Position numbers and translations under genes: made by a program. Positions 6,879 to 15,805 of a stretch of DNA of 36,901 bases are shown here, one piece after another (the first letter of the stretch is position 1; every line of letters begins with the position of its first letter). The notes under the pieces were generated by a model, which was given only the letters and a program-made list of their open reading frames with translations, did not search any database and was not told where the DNA came from. Location of the stretch: NCBI GenBank assembly GCA_021817825.1, contig JAKAFS010000034.1, positions 1 through 36,901 on the forward strand, in the 5' to 3' direction. This DNA comes from Deltaproteobacteria bacterium (GTDB lineage Bacteria > Desulfobacterota > Syntrophia > Syntrophales > UBA5619).

Positions 6879-7352
6879 ATGAGAAAAGCAATCATAATTC
6901 TATCGGCGTTCATTCTCCTGACGCAGGGAACCACCATGGCCGATCATTCACGACTGGGTCGGGAACGCACCGACCGGGGACAGATGGGATATGGAAGGGG
7001 CTATGATTGCTCCAGCCTGACAGCGAACACCAAATTGAGGCTGACGCAGGAACAGACCGAACGGCTCCGTACCCTAGATGAAAAATACGCGCGGGAACTC
7101 GACCCTGTACGTAAGCAACTCTACAGCAAGGGGCAGGAATTAAAAACTGAATGGCTACAGACAAATCCCGACCGTGGCAGGATCGAAACCCTCCAGGGCG
7201 AGGTGGCCAAGCTGCAAGAAAAGATGCGTGGACCACTGGCTGCACACCACACGGAGGTTCTTAAGGTTCTGACACTGAAACAACGGGTACACGTCCCGGA
7301 TTATCAACCGGGGCGCATCTTCTACAAACCCGCTGGCTTGGGCCAGCGATAG
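6879..7352 (+). CDS. Second Spy/CpxP-like periplasmic protein
   Basis: 157 aa with signal peptide (MRKAIIILSAFILLTQGTTMA, about 21 residues) and GGAAAGGAGG upstream of ATG. The mature part has the family's helical core: LTQEQTERLRTLDEKYARE, a heptad-like middle (LQGEVAKLQEKMRG) and a second motif VLKVLTLKQRVHV. It is divergent from the 6286 gene in sequence but similar in design. It lies 17 bp before the ABC ATPase gene, so it is probably the first gene of the exporter operon that resumes after the hairpin at 6801-6828. A role in periplasmic metal or envelope stress is inferred from family. Confidence 0.75.
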   Translation: MRKAIIILSAFILLTQGTTMADHSRLGRERTDRGQMGYGRGYDCSSLTANTKLRLTQEQTERLRTLDEKYARELDPVRKQLYSKGQELKTEWLQTNPDRGRIETLQGEVAKLQEKMRGPLAAHHTEVLKVLTLKQRVHVPDYQPGRIFYKPAGLGQR

Positions 7353-7369
7353 GAAAGGAAGGTTAACAG

Positions 7370-8083
7370 ATGAGTTTACTGATCGCCGATGACATCGGCA
7401 AAAACTACCAGGTGGGGGAGGTCGTCATCCCGGCCCTTAGAGGGGTCAGCTTTGAGATTGCGCCTGCCTCGTTCGTATCTTTTATTGGACCTTCGGGGAG
7501 CGGCAAGACCACGCTGCTGAATCTCATCGGCTGCCTGGACAAGCCCACGTCGGGCCGACTGACCGTGGCGGACACCGACGTGGGAACCCTGGACCGCAAG
7601 CAGGGGGCCATCTTCCGGGGCGCCCACATCGGCTTCATCTTTCAGGACTTCAACCTCCTGCCGGTGCTCACGGTCTACGAGAACATCGAGTACCCGCTCC
7701 TCATGGTCCGAAAGGTTCCGTCGGAAGAGCGGCGCAAAAGGGTGACCGCCCTGCTGGATGCCGTGGGAATGGCTGATCAGAAGGACAAGTACCCGGACCA
7801 GATCTCGGGCGGTCAGAAGCAGCGGGTCGCCGTAGCCCGGGCGCTGGTGACCAACCCCAAGCTAGTCCTGGCGGACGAGCCGACGGCCAATCTCGACCAC
7901 GCCACCGCCTACATGGTCCTAGGGCTGATGAAGAAGATGCGGGATGAATTCAAAACCACCTTCATCTTCTCGACCCACGACCCGAAGATCGTAGGCGAGG
8001 CGGAAACCATTTTCACTCTGGAGGACGGCACCCTCAACGGCGCAAAGGATAAGGGAGGAAAAGGTCATGGGCAATCTGTTTAA
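7370..8083 (+). CDS. ABC transporter ATP-binding protein, MacB/LolD type
   Basis: 237 aa, standard for the LolD/MacB ATPase class that works with FtsX-like permeases. Walker A GPSGSGKTT (residues 40-48), Q-loop FQDFNLLP, signature SGGQKQR (146-152), Walker B LVLADEPT (165-172), D-loop NLD and H-loop STHDP (His203). It acts on the cytoplasmic face of the inner membrane. The 3' end overlaps the permease gene by 17 bp, so the two are translationally coupled. The energy from ATP would drive periplasm-to-outside transfer or lipoprotein release, not import, judged by family and by the LolA-like and outer-membrane genes downstream. Confidence 0.93.
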   Translation: MSLLIADDIGKNYQVGEVVIPALRGVSFEIAPASFVSFIGPSGSGKTTLLNLIGCLDKPTSGRLTVADTDVGTLDRKQGAIFRGAHIGFIFQDFNLLPVLTVYENIEYPLLMVRKVPSEERRKRVTALLDAVGMADQKDKYPDQISGGQKQRVAVARALVTNPKLVLADEPTANLDHATAYMVLGLMKKMRDEFKTTFIFSTHDPKIVGEAETIFTLEDGTLNGAKDKGGKGHGQSV

Positions 8084-9305
8084 AATCGCCATCCGGAATC
8101 TCTTGAGATACAAAAGAAGGACGATACTTACGACCTCGCTGATCACCCTGGGGGTGGTCTTCGTCCTAGCATTTATCGCGGTCTCCGGCTCGTTCAAAAA
8201 CATGATGATCTCCCAGATCACGGACTCCGCAATAGGACACATGCAGGTCCATCGAAAAGGGTATGTCGCCGCCATCGAGAGCCTTCCCATCAACCTCAAT
8301 ATCAAGGGGGGTGCCATCGCGAAACTGGAAACCATCCTGGCCGCACAGCCGGAGATCGAGTCCTTTTCGCCGCGGATCAAGTTCGGCGCCATGTTCAGCA
8401 ACTTCACGGAAACGTCTAGCATCCGGCTCACCGCAGTTGATCCCGAAAGCGAATTTAAGTCCGTCCCGCTTCTGGCCACACGAATCATTGATGGCAGCAA
8501 GGATCTCAACAGGGGCGAAATCTTGATTCCGGAATTGCTGTCCCGCGGTATGAAGGTGAAAGTGGGCGACATGGCGGTTATCGTGGCCACCAATGCGGAT
8601 GGTTCGGTCAACGGCAAGCAGTTCATCGTAGCCGGAGTCATCGAAAGCGTCACCGGCGCCGGCGGCCGGGACGGCGTCATGCACATAGACGACGCCAGGG
8701 AACTCCTGCGCATGGACGGACCGCAGGTCAGCGAGTATGTCATCCGGCTGAAGGATTTCGGGAAACTGGCCGGCTTCAGCGCGAAGCTGGAAGAAATTCT
8801 TGCCAAGGAGCTCAACCAGCAGGGAAAGCCGATCTATGAACTCCATACATGGGAGAAGCTCTCGCCCTTCTTCAACATCGCCCGGATGATCGATATGATG
8901 ACGTTTTTCATAAAAATCATGTTGATCGCCATCGTCCTGATCAGCATCATGAACGTCATGATCATGGCCGTCTATGAGCGAATTCGGGAGATCGGCACCA
9001 TCGCGGCCATCGGCACGCAGCCGGGAAAAATCCTGCAGATGTTTGTTTTGGAGGGATTATGCCTGGGGGTTGTGGGCGCTGTCATCGGAGATATCGTGGG
9101 GATCGGCATCATCTTTATCCTCAACATTCTCAAACTGACGTACAGTTTTGGCAGGGACACGGGGATCATCCTTCAGGCGAGCATCTCCCCGGCTGATGTC
9201 CTCATGATCTCGGCCACGGTCATCATCATTTCGATCATCGCCAGTCTCCAGCCCGCCTTCAAGGCGTCGCGCATGGAGCCGATCAAGGCGCTCAGGCACG
9301 TATAG
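8067..9305 (+). CDS. FtsX/MacB-type ABC permease
   Basis: 412 aa. N-terminal transmembrane segment ~19-42 after basic RNLLRYKRR, a periplasmic MacB-PCD-like domain (~45-270), then three C-terminal transmembrane segments (~280-305, 322-352, 372-395) with the FtsX signature around SIMNVMIMAVYERIREIGTIAAIG and the end ASRMEPIKALRHV. This LolC/E and MacB architecture is mechanotransmissive: it couples ATP hydrolysis to movement of a periplasmic domain. Partner of the 7370 ATPase. A single permease gene implies a homodimer. Confidence 0.92.
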   Translation: MGNLFKIAIRNLLRYKRRTILTTSLITLGVVFVLAFIAVSGSFKNMMISQITDSAIGHMQVHRKGYVAAIESLPINLNIKGGAIAKLETILAAQPEIESFSPRIKFGAMFSNFTETSSIRLTAVDPESEFKSVPLLATRIIDGSKDLNRGEILIPELLSRGMKVKVGDMAVIVATNADGSVNGKQFIVAGVIESVTGAGGRDGVMHIDDARELLRMDGPQVSEYVIRLKDFGKLAGFSAKLEEILAKELNQQGKPIYELHTWEKLSPFFNIARMIDMMTFFIKIMLIAIVLISIMNVMIMAVYERIREIGTIAAIGTQPGKILQMFVLEGLCLGVVGAVIGDIVGIGIIFILNILKLTYSFGRDTGIILQASISPADVLMISATVIIISIIASLQPAFKASRMEPIKALRHV

Positions 9306-9314
9306 GAGGGTTTC

Positions 9315-10043
9315 ATGTTAAAAAGTGTGTTGGTGTTTTTATCGCTACTGGTCGCCCTTCCGGTTTATGCCATCGACGGCACGGCCCTGCTGAAGCAGAT
9401 CGACCGGAATCTTACCCCGGAGACCTACGAGTCCTACCGGAAGCTCATCAACATCGAGCCGGACGGCAAAAGGAAGGAGTTCACCCTCTTTACCGTCAAG
9501 AAGGGTGCCGACAAAATGGTGTCCCTGTTCATTGCCCCGGCAAGTGAAAAGGGGCGCAGCACCCTGCGGCTGGGCGACAACATGTGGCTTTATATCCCCA
9601 ACGTGGGCAAGCCCGTTCGGATCACGAGCCTCCAGTCCGTCGTGGGGGGCGTGTTCAACAATGCCGACATCCTCCAACTGGACTACACCGCGGAATATAA
9701 CGTGGAGAAGGCCGAGGAGACGGCGGAGGGATACATTCTCTTTCTGAAGGCCAAGACCAAGACCGTGGCCTACGACCGGCTGAAGATCTGGGCGGACAAG
9801 AAAAACGTCCTGCCCACGAAGATCGAATGCCTCACCGAGGCCAACATGCTGATCAAGACCCTCTACTTCAAGGAGGTCAAGGATTTCGGCGGCGGCATCA
9901 AAAGGCCGTCGGTGACCGAGACGGACAGCCCTCTGTTCAAGGGGTACAAGTCGGTGATGATCTTCGCCGGGATCAAGAAACGGGATTTCAAGGATGAGGT
10001 CTTCACCCTGACCTTCATGCCCAACATCGAATCGCTGCGGTAG
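9315..10043 (+). CDS. Periplasmic LolA-like (outer-membrane lipoprotein-sorting type) protein
   Basis: 242 aa with a signal peptide (MLKSVLVFLSLLVALPVYA, 19 residues) and an AGGAGG site 6 nt upstream. The mature part is beta-rich with the pattern of LolA-like carrier domains that accompany FtsX permeases: TYESYRKLINIEP, FTVKKGADKMVSLFIAP, LRLGDNMWLYIPNVGKPVRI, and a run of beta-strand segments to TLTFMPNIESL. Ten bases after the permease gene. Likely ferries a hydrophobic ligand or lipoprotein between the permease and the outer-membrane barrel gene downstream (inference). A palindrome GCGGTG-GG-CACCGC follows the gene but has no T-run. Confidence 0.8.
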   Translation: MLKSVLVFLSLLVALPVYAIDGTALLKQIDRNLTPETYESYRKLINIEPDGKRKEFTLFTVKKGADKMVSLFIAPASEKGRSTLRLGDNMWLYIPNVGKPVRITSLQSVVGGVFNNADILQLDYTAEYNVEKAEETAEGYILFLKAKTKTVAYDRLKIWADKKNVLPTKIECLTEANMLIKTLYFKEVKDFGGGIKRPSVTETDSPLFKGYKSVMIFAGIKKRDFKDEVFTLTFMPNIESLR

Positions 10044-10144
10044 GGTGAAAGGGAACCACCGAACCGGATGCCTCTCCGGGACGGGGCGGTGGGCACCGCA
10101 CATTAGTGCAGTATATATAAATTTGAACAATAGGGAGGTGCACC

Positions 10145-10540
10145 ATGAGACACGGATTTGGAGCAATGCACGGTTATTTTTTGGGAGGTAGTGGAATAAC
10201 CATCGGCGTGGTTATCCTGCTGATTGCGCTGTTGGCGGCGATCGTCGTGATCGTAGCCCTGATCAGACGCAAGAAACACCCGGAGTCCGATCGCCTGATG
10301 GACATCCTGAGGGGAAAACATGCGGACGGGACGATCGGGGAGAGCGAATACCGGGAACGCTCCCTGGTGCTGGGGGACGAATACTGGATCGAGGCGAACG
10401 GCCCGGAGATGCTGAAACTCAAGGAACTTTACGCGCGTTGCGAGATCGATTCCCGGGAGTACGTCAAGCAGAGGGCGGAGCTCTTCGATCAGCGAAGCTA
10501 CTATGCTGGAGAGGCAGTCAGCGAAAGGCCGGCCCGATGA
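10145..10540 (+). CDS. Membrane protein with two SHOCT-like motifs
   Basis: 131 aa. One transmembrane helix (~17-40) is followed by two copies of the short amphipathic SHOCT-type motif: residues ~51-76 (LMDILRGKHADGTIGESEYR) and ~88-114 (KLKELYARCEIDSREYVKQR). SHOCT units, often found at protein ends, are thought to mediate oligomerisation; tandem copies are less common. GGGAGGTG site before ATG. Its stop overlaps the next start (ATGA), so it is translationally coupled to the outer-membrane barrel gene. Function otherwise unknown. Confidence 0.7.
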   Translation: MRHGFGAMHGYFLGGSGITIGVVILLIALLAAIVVIVALIRRKKHPESDRLMDILRGKHADGTIGESEYRERSLVLGDEYWIEANGPEMLKLKELYARCEIDSREYVKQRAELFDQRSYYAGEAVSERPAR

Positions 10541-11847
10541 AACGACGCCTCGCCCGTGCGCTCTTAACGGCCCTCGTGATCTTCCTCCCGGCGGCGGCCC
10601 CCGCCGCGGAGGAAACCTACAGCTTTGACGCCGCGGAGATCGAGAAAAAAGCCTTTCACTTCGGCGGCTATCTCGAAGTCAAGCCGGTCCTCTACGGCCT
10701 GGATCGGGACTCGGCCTTTTATAAGCTCCGCTTTTACGACGATCCGCAGGGGAGCACCCTGCCGGAAGCCAACGGCAGGGTGCAACTGGAGGGCAGCTTC
10801 GAGAAGGACATCTATCGACTCTATGTCAAGACCAATACGGATCTGAAATACTCCGATCCCACGGGCAGCTCGGAACGCTCGGTTTTCTACGAGGCCTACG
10901 GCTCCCTGAAACCCTCTGAGGCCCTGAAGATCGACGCAGGCAAGAAGACCCTGAAATGGGGCAAGGGCTATGCCTGGAGCCCGGCGGCGTTCATCGACCG
11001 GCCCAAGGACCCGGATGATCCGGAACTGGGAATGGAAGGTTTTATCGTGGCCACTGCGGACTACATCCGGAGCTTCGACGGGCCGCTGAAGACCTTCTCC
11101 TTCACCCCGGTGGTCGTTCCCGTCTACAACCATATCAACGACGACTTCGGGAACAGCGACAAGCTGAACTTCGCGGGCCGGTTCTACTTTCTCCTCTACG
11201 ACACGGACATCGACCTGATGTTCCTGACCGGAGGAAGCCGGCCTGACCGGTACGGCCTGGATTTCTCCCGGAACGTCACCACCAATTTCGAGATCCACGG
11301 CGAGTACGCCTATATCCGGAACACCCGCAAGAATGTTCTGGATGCCACCGGCAAAACGAGCCAAGTGGAAGCCGACGCCCATAACTACCTGGTCGGCATC
11401 CGCCATCTCACGACCTTCGACCTGACGACGATCGTCGAGTATTACCACAACGACGCGGGGTTTTCCGACGACGAACGCACGAATTATATCGCCTCCGTGG
11501 ACCGGGCCTATAGCCTCTATCAGGCCACGGGGAAGACGGTCGCCTTGACCAGCGCCAAAAACCTCGCGGACGGAGGCTACGGCAAAGCCAACTCCGGGAA
11601 GGATTATCTCTACTTCCGCCTCAGCCAGAAGGAGCCCTTCGACCTCCTCTATTTCACCCCCTCCCTGACCTGGATGGTGAACCTGGAGGATAGGAGCTAC
11701 ACTCTGACGCCGGAGCTGGCCTATACCGGCTTCACTAACTGGGATCTGCGCTTCCGGACCGCCTTTCTCGTGGGCGGCCATGATACCGAATTCGGCGGCA
11801 AGCAAAATGACTACCGCGCGGAGCTGCGGGTCGGGTACTACTTTTAA
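10537..11847 (+). CDS. Outer-membrane beta-barrel protein of the exporter operon
   Basis: 436 aa from ATG 10537, which overlaps the preceding stop (ATGA). A longer frame begins upstream, but only this start gives a proper signal peptide (MKRRLARALLTALVIFLPAA, cleavage near residue 24). The mature protein is a series of alternating amphipathic strands rich in Tyr/Phe/Asp turns, and it ends RVGYYF, a C-terminal aromatic beta-signal for BAM insertion. It resembles uncharacterised porin-like barrels found beside FtsX/LolA-like systems. Likely the outer-membrane endpoint of the 7370-10043 ABC system. The large frame on the opposite strand is a shadow. Confidence 0.8.
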   Translation: MKRRLARALLTALVIFLPAAAPAAEETYSFDAAEIEKKAFHFGGYLEVKPVLYGLDRDSAFYKLRFYDDPQGSTLPEANGRVQLEGSFEKDIYRLYVKTNTDLKYSDPTGSSERSVFYEAYGSLKPSEALKIDAGKKTLKWGKGYAWSPAAFIDRPKDPDDPELGMEGFIVATADYIRSFDGPLKTFSFTPVVVPVYNHINDDFGNSDKLNFAGRFYFLLYDTDIDLMFLTGGSRPDRYGLDFSRNVTTNFEIHGEYAYIRNTRKNVLDATGKTSQVEADAHNYLVGIRHLTTFDLTTIVEYYHNDAGFSDDERTNYIASVDRAYSLYQATGKTVALTSAKNLADGGYGKANSGKDYLYFRLSQKEPFDLLYFTPSLTWMVNLEDRSYTLTPELAYTGFTNWDLRFRTAFLVGGHDTEFGGKQNDYRAELRVGYYF

Positions 11848-11889
11848 AATGACAGTGATGTTGAAAACACGGGTTAGGGGGTTTTCCGT

Positions 11890-13905
11890 ATGAGGTCTTT
11901 CTTTTCGTTGGGGCTCGTCCTTTCGTCATGGATTTTGTTGTCCTGTGCCGTCTCACCGGGAGGCTATGTGGATCCGCCTGCCCCACCATCGGACCGCAGC
12001 CTTGCGGCAAGCATGGCTTCAGACACTGCGCGCGCAGGAAGCGCGGAGACGGCTGCCGACTCAATGGCGGTAACCATAAAACCCGTTTATGATTCCCTGC
12101 CGAACCCTCCTCCGGCGCAAAGTCCTATAGAGGTGAAAGCAGCGGATGCGGTGAAAAAGACGCCGATGGGCCAAAAGCCGGCCGGCAATCAGTCCGCTCC
12201 AAAAAAATTATCTATGTCGATGACCCTGGCGGAATATTCCGGCGATGTCGGAACCCTCAGGGAGTACACCGTCGAAAGCGAAGCGATCACGATGGCCGAG
12301 GTCGCCGATAACGCCATGAAGGCAACCATCCTCGCGCAGCAATCCATCGACCGGGTGCTGCTCCTTCTCAACCAGTCGCGGGAATTATGGGAAAAGGGCG
12401 ATATAGACGGCGCCCTGGGGTTACTGGATCAAGCCAACGGCCTGACACTGGAGATCCAGGATGGCCCGGAGGTGACCTGGCAACGGGAAGACCTGCGGTT
12501 TCTCATCGCCAAGCGGATTGTCGAAATTTGCGCCTCGCGAAGCGCTGTTTCCGTGGGTCTCCAGAGCGAGATCCCCCTTTCCACGGCTGAGGAGGTGGAG
12601 TCCGAAATCCGCCGCTTTCAAAATCAGGAACGGCAATTTTTCCTGAGCGCCTATCGGCGGTCCGGCGCTTACCGTCCCATGATCGTCGAACGTCTTCGGG
12701 AGGCGGGGCTTCCGGAAGAGCTCTCCTGGCTCCCCTTGGTCGAGAGCGGGTTCAACCTGAAGGCCTTTTCGACCGCCCGCGCCCTCGGGCTTTGGCAATT
12801 CATCCCCTCAACAGGCTACAAGTTCGGGCTGGAACGGGACCAGTTTGTGGACGAACGCATGGATCCGGAACAGTCAACCCTGGCCGCCATCGCCTACCTC
12901 AAGGAGCTGCACGGCATCTTCGGCGACTGGCAGACGGTGCTGGCGGCTTACAATTGCGGCGAGGGCCGGGTGCTGCGGGTCATTTCCGGACAGCAGATGA
13001 GCTATCTCGATAACTTCTGGGATCTCTACCGGCAGCTTCCCAGCGAAACAAGACGGTACGTGCCCCGCTTCCTGGCCCTGATCCGCATCGTCAAGGAGCC
13101 AGAAAAGTACGGCTTTGACCTAGCCAACGAACCGCTCGACGAACCTCTGGCCTACACAACGGTGACCACCGCCAGGAGCATGAGATTGTCCGATATTGCC
13201 CGCCACCTCCATGCCGATGAAAAAGAAATCGAGCGGCTCAACGCCGAACTCCGTCTGAAGACAACGCCGGACAAAAGTTACGAGCTCAAACTCCCGCCGG
13301 GGCAGGCGGAAACTCTGTCGGCCGTCCTGGAAAGCATCCCCGGCGCGCCCCGCACAGCAGTGGCACAGACAGCCGGATCTGTAACACAGTACCAGGTACG
13401 CAGCGGAGATTCACTAAGCGCGATCGCCGCCCGTTACGGCAGTACCGCCGACGCCATCGCCAAGGCCAACAGCATCACCCAGCGAAACCTCCTCCGGGTC
13501 GGCCAGCGGCTTAAAATCCCCGTGACCGGCAGCCGGCAGAGCCCAGCCCTCGCCACCTCGACGTCTGGTCAGCACAAAGTTCGCAAGGGCGAGACCCTTT
13601 CCGCCATCGCCGCCCGTTACGACATTTCCGCTGACGTCATCGCCAAGGCCAACAGCCTTTTCCGGAACAGTATTATTCGCGAGGGGCGGGTGCTGACCAT
13701 CCCTGTCGCCGCAGGGAGGACCGAGGCTGCCAAGGCGACGACGACGAAGGACAGGGTCATCTCCCACAAGGTCCAAGAGGGAGAATCGCTCATTCAATTG
13801 GCGCAGAAGTTCAAAACAACCATCGCGCAGATCCAGAGGATCAACCAGCTCAGTGGTAATCTGATTACCGTGGGCCAGATTCTGCGTATCCCAATGGAAG
13901 GTTAG
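11890..13905 (+). CDS. mltD: Membrane-bound lytic murein transglycosylase, MltD-like, with three LysM domains
   Basis: 671 aa. Lipoprotein signal with lipobox ending LLSC (Cys19). A Ser/Ala/Pro-rich linker (~20-110) precedes a helical region and an SLT (family 1) domain at ~255-400, with catalytic Glu285 in LPLVESGF, then ARALGLWQFIPSTGY and LAAYNCGEGRV. Three LysM peptidoglycan-binding domains close the protein at ~501-545, 561-605 and 625-669. It would cleave the MurNAc-GlcNAc bond at the outer membrane's inner face. E. coli MltD is shorter with two LysM. It starts 42 bp after the barrel gene and may share its transcript. Confidence 0.93.
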   Translation: MRSFFSLGLVLSSWILLSCAVSPGGYVDPPAPPSDRSLAASMASDTARAGSAETAADSMAVTIKPVYDSLPNPPPAQSPIEVKAADAVKKTPMGQKPAGNQSAPKKLSMSMTLAEYSGDVGTLREYTVESEAITMAEVADNAMKATILAQQSIDRVLLLLNQSRELWEKGDIDGALGLLDQANGLTLEIQDGPEVTWQREDLRFLIAKRIVEICASRSAVSVGLQSEIPLSTAEEVESEIRRFQNQERQFFLSAYRRSGAYRPMIVERLREAGLPEELSWLPLVESGFNLKAFSTARALGLWQFIPSTGYKFGLERDQFVDERMDPEQSTLAAIAYLKELHGIFGDWQTVLAAYNCGEGRVLRVISGQQMSYLDNFWDLYRQLPSETRRYVPRFLALIRIVKEPEKYGFDLANEPLDEPLAYTTVTTARSMRLSDIARHLHADEKEIERLNAELRLKTTPDKSYELKLPPGQAETLSAVLESIPGAPRTAVAQTAGSVTQYQVRSGDSLSAIAARYGSTADAIAKANSITQRNLLRVGQRLKIPVTGSRQSPALATSTSGQHKVRKGETLSAIAARYDISADVIAKANSLFRNSIIREGRVLTIPVAAGRTEAAKATTTKDRVISHKVQEGESLIQLAQKFKTTIAQIQRINQLSGNLITVGQILRIPMEG

Positions 13906-13975
13906 GCCTGGAGGCGGCCTGAGGAACTGATAAAGGAGAATCCAATAATCAACTTATCGAATCGGAGGAGATGGA

Positions 13976-14488
13976 ATGCTTCAGCGTAAAATGTTTTATT
14001 CGACCCTGAAAGGGAGCTTATTGATCCTGTTGGTGAGTACAGTCCTGGGAGGCTTTTTGAATCATGAGCTCATCGGAGCTTCAATGAACGGAAAACTATT
14101 GAAAGATATAGGGCAAAAACAAATAACCGACCTCATGAACAAGGCAGGGGGAATCCCGTTTATCGCGCTTAAGGAAGCCAAGAAGATTTTCGACGAAGGG
14201 GGTGCCGTTTTTCTTGATTCCAGAAGCTCGGCTGATTATCGCGAGTCACATATAAAGGGGGCATTGGAGCTTCCGCTCGTTTCCCTCGTTCAGAATCAGG
14301 ATTTGGCAGGCAAGATCATCCCGGACAAGGCCGCCCTGTATATCGTCTATTGCGACGGTGAAGGATGTGATCTGAGTGTGGAGTTAGCCAAGGAGCTTAT
14401 TGCTCTCGGCTACTTCAACATCAGGGTTTTTGGTGAAGGATATCCCGGCTGGGCCGAGGCAAGATACCCGATTCAATCATCTCTATAG
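13976..14488 (+). CDS. Membrane-anchored rhodanese-domain protein
   Basis: 170 aa, GGAGGAG site 5 nt before ATG. An N-terminal hydrophobic anchor (~13-28) is followed by a single rhodanese domain (~62-168): VFLDSRSSADYRESHIKGA, then active-site loop YCDGEGCD with Cys126 (second Cys131), and FGEGYPGWAEARYP. Faces the periplasm. Sulfur-transfer chemistry is expected from the family. First gene of a compact thiol module: it is followed by MauE-like, a second rhodanese, a thioredoxin and a CcdA-like protein, with 3- to 22-bp spacing or overlaps. Confidence 0.88.
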   Translation: MLQRKMFYSTLKGSLLILLVSTVLGGFLNHELIGASMNGKLLKDIGQKQITDLMNKAGGIPFIALKEAKKIFDEGGAVFLDSRSSADYRESHIKGALELPLVSLVQNQDLAGKIIPDKAALYIVYCDGEGCDLSVELAKELIALGYFNIRVFGEGYPGWAEARYPIQSSL

Positions 14489-14499
14489 GAGCAACTGAC

Positions 14500-14967
14500 A
14501 TGCAAGAAAGCAAGAAGCAATACATTTTTTTGGCCTTCAGGATCCTGATCGGCGTCATGTTTCTATACGCCGGCGTGGAAAAGATTCTTTCACCCTTTGA
14601 TTTTGCCGTAGCTATTAATAATTACCGGATTTTCCCCGGACCGATCATCGGGCTGGCAGCGGCCATTATGCCATGGGTTGAAGCATTGGCCGGGCTTTGT
14701 CTTCTGACCGGGTTCAATGCCAAGGGCGCGGCAACTATCACGTCGGTTCTCCTTTTGACTTTTGTCGGCCTCATCATCATCAGTGCCGTTCGCGGCCTGG
14801 ACATCGATTGCGGCTGCTTTGGAAGTGTCGAGAGAAAAGTCGGGATACAGGCGATTCTTGAGGATGCAGCTCTTTTCATCATTTCAGCTTCTATCCTTTT
14901 TGAAAAGAATGTACTCACCATGCAAATTCTATTTAACAAAATATTCCCGAGGAGGATTGAGAGATGA
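14500..14967 (+). CDS. MauE/DoxX-like four-helix membrane protein
   Basis: 155 aa with four hydrophobic segments (~8-30, 46-66, 74-97, 115-135) and motifs typical of the MauE branch: FLYAGVEKILSPFDFA, LAGLCLLTGF, and DIDCGCFG with Cys104 and Cys106. MauE is needed with thioredoxin-like MauD for disulfide formation in methylamine dehydrogenase. Here a CxC pair in the membrane probably shuttles electrons to a periplasmic thiol partner. The stop overlaps the next start (ATGA). Confidence 0.82.
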   Translation: MQESKKQYIFLAFRILIGVMFLYAGVEKILSPFDFAVAINNYRIFPGPIIGLAAAIMPWVEALAGLCLLTGFNAKGAATITSVLLLTFVGLIIISAVRGLDIDCGCFGSVERKVGIQAILEDAALFIISASILFEKNVLTMQILFNKIFPRRIER

Positions 14968-15383
14968 GAGTTAAGTTTCCGTTTGCACTACTGGCAGGAT
15001 TCGTCCTTTTGTTCTTGCTCCGGGTTCCTGGCTTTGCCTTTAATCAGGTTCTTGAGGTGGATGCGAACACGCTGAACAAATGGGTTTCCGAAGCCAAGGA
15101 CGTGGTTCTGATCGACGTAGGCAGCCCGGGAGATTTTGCCGAAGGCCATATCCCTGCATCCATCTCCATTCCCCTCGGTGCGAGCTTTGAGGGAAAAATA
15201 AAGAATCTGTCTAAGGGAAAAACGTACATTCTCATTTGTCCAACGGGGCGCCGATCCGCCAAGGCGGCGAGCCTGATGATCGAACAAGGATTTGAGAAGG
15301 TTTATAACCTTAAGGGGGGCATTACCGACTGGCTTCGCAAGGGCCTTAAGGTTGCCAAAGGGACAAACAACGTCATAAGTTGA
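14964..15383 (+). CDS. Periplasmic rhodanese-domain protein
   Basis: 139 aa with N-terminal signal peptide or anchor (~7-25, ending VPGFAFN). Rhodanese domain ~33-135: VVLIDVGSPGDFAEGHIPASISIP, active-site loop ICPTGRRSAK with Cys92, and VYNLKGGITDWLRKGL. Distinct from the first rhodanese in its active-site loop, so the two are not a recent duplication. It overlaps the MauE-like gene by four bases and precedes the thioredoxin gene by 19 bp. Confidence 0.88.
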   Translation: MRVKFPFALLAGFVLLFLLRVPGFAFNQVLEVDANTLNKWVSEAKDVVLIDVGSPGDFAEGHIPASISIPLGASFEGKIKNLSKGKTYILICPTGRRSAKAASLMIEQGFEKVYNLKGGITDWLRKGLKVAKGTNNVIS

Positions 15384-15402
15384 AAACAGGGAGGATATTA
15401 AA

Positions 15403-15795
15403 ATGAAAAAGAATGGCTTCACGTTTATGGCCGGCATCTTAGGTCTTGCGGTTCTGTATCTGTTCGCAATGCAGGTGGCCCCCTTCCCGGCAGCGGCTTC
15501 GGTGGAAGCCCCTGTCAAAGGGATGGTCACGATGATCGATCTGGGTGCAAAAACATGCATTCCCTGCAAGATGATGGCGCCGATTCTGGAAAAGTTGGAA
15601 AAAGAGTATGCCGGGAGGGCGGCCGTGGTCTTCTTCGACGTACGGGAGGACCCTGCGCCTGCCAAACGCTTCGGAATCCGAAGCATCCCGACTCAGATCT
15701 TCTTCGACAAGGCGGGTAAGGAGGTCTACCGTCATGAAGGGTTCCTGGGCGAAGAGGATATCATCGCCCGGTTTAAGGCCATGGGTGTAAAATAG
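15403..15795 (+). CDS. Periplasmic thioredoxin-family protein
   Basis: 130 aa. Signal peptide or anchor to ~residue 32 (AMQVAPFPAAAS), then a thioredoxin fold: FDVREDP, active site TCIPCK (Cys52/Cys55), and cis-Pro loop SIPTQIFFD. GGGAGGAT lies upstream of the ATG. The CIPC dipeptide differs from the CGPC of cytosolic thioredoxin. It lies between a rhodanese and a CcdA-like gene, the arrangement expected if CcdA passes cytoplasmic reducing power to this protein, which then serves the rhodaneses (inference). Confidence 0.9.
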   Translation: MKKNGFTFMAGILGLAVLYLFAMQVAPFPAAASVEAPVKGMVTMIDLGAKTCIPCKMMAPILEKLEKEYAGRAAVVFFDVREDPAPAKRFGIRSIPTQIFFDKAGKEVYRHEGFLGEEDIIARFKAMGVK

Positions 15796-15805
15796 AAAGG
15801 CCCTT

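Noticed and set aside
10564-11805. 413-codon open frame antisense to the outer-membrane barrel gene
   Set aside because: Codon-shadow of a GC-rich gene; no ribosome site or recognisable domain, whereas the plus strand has signal peptide and beta-signal.
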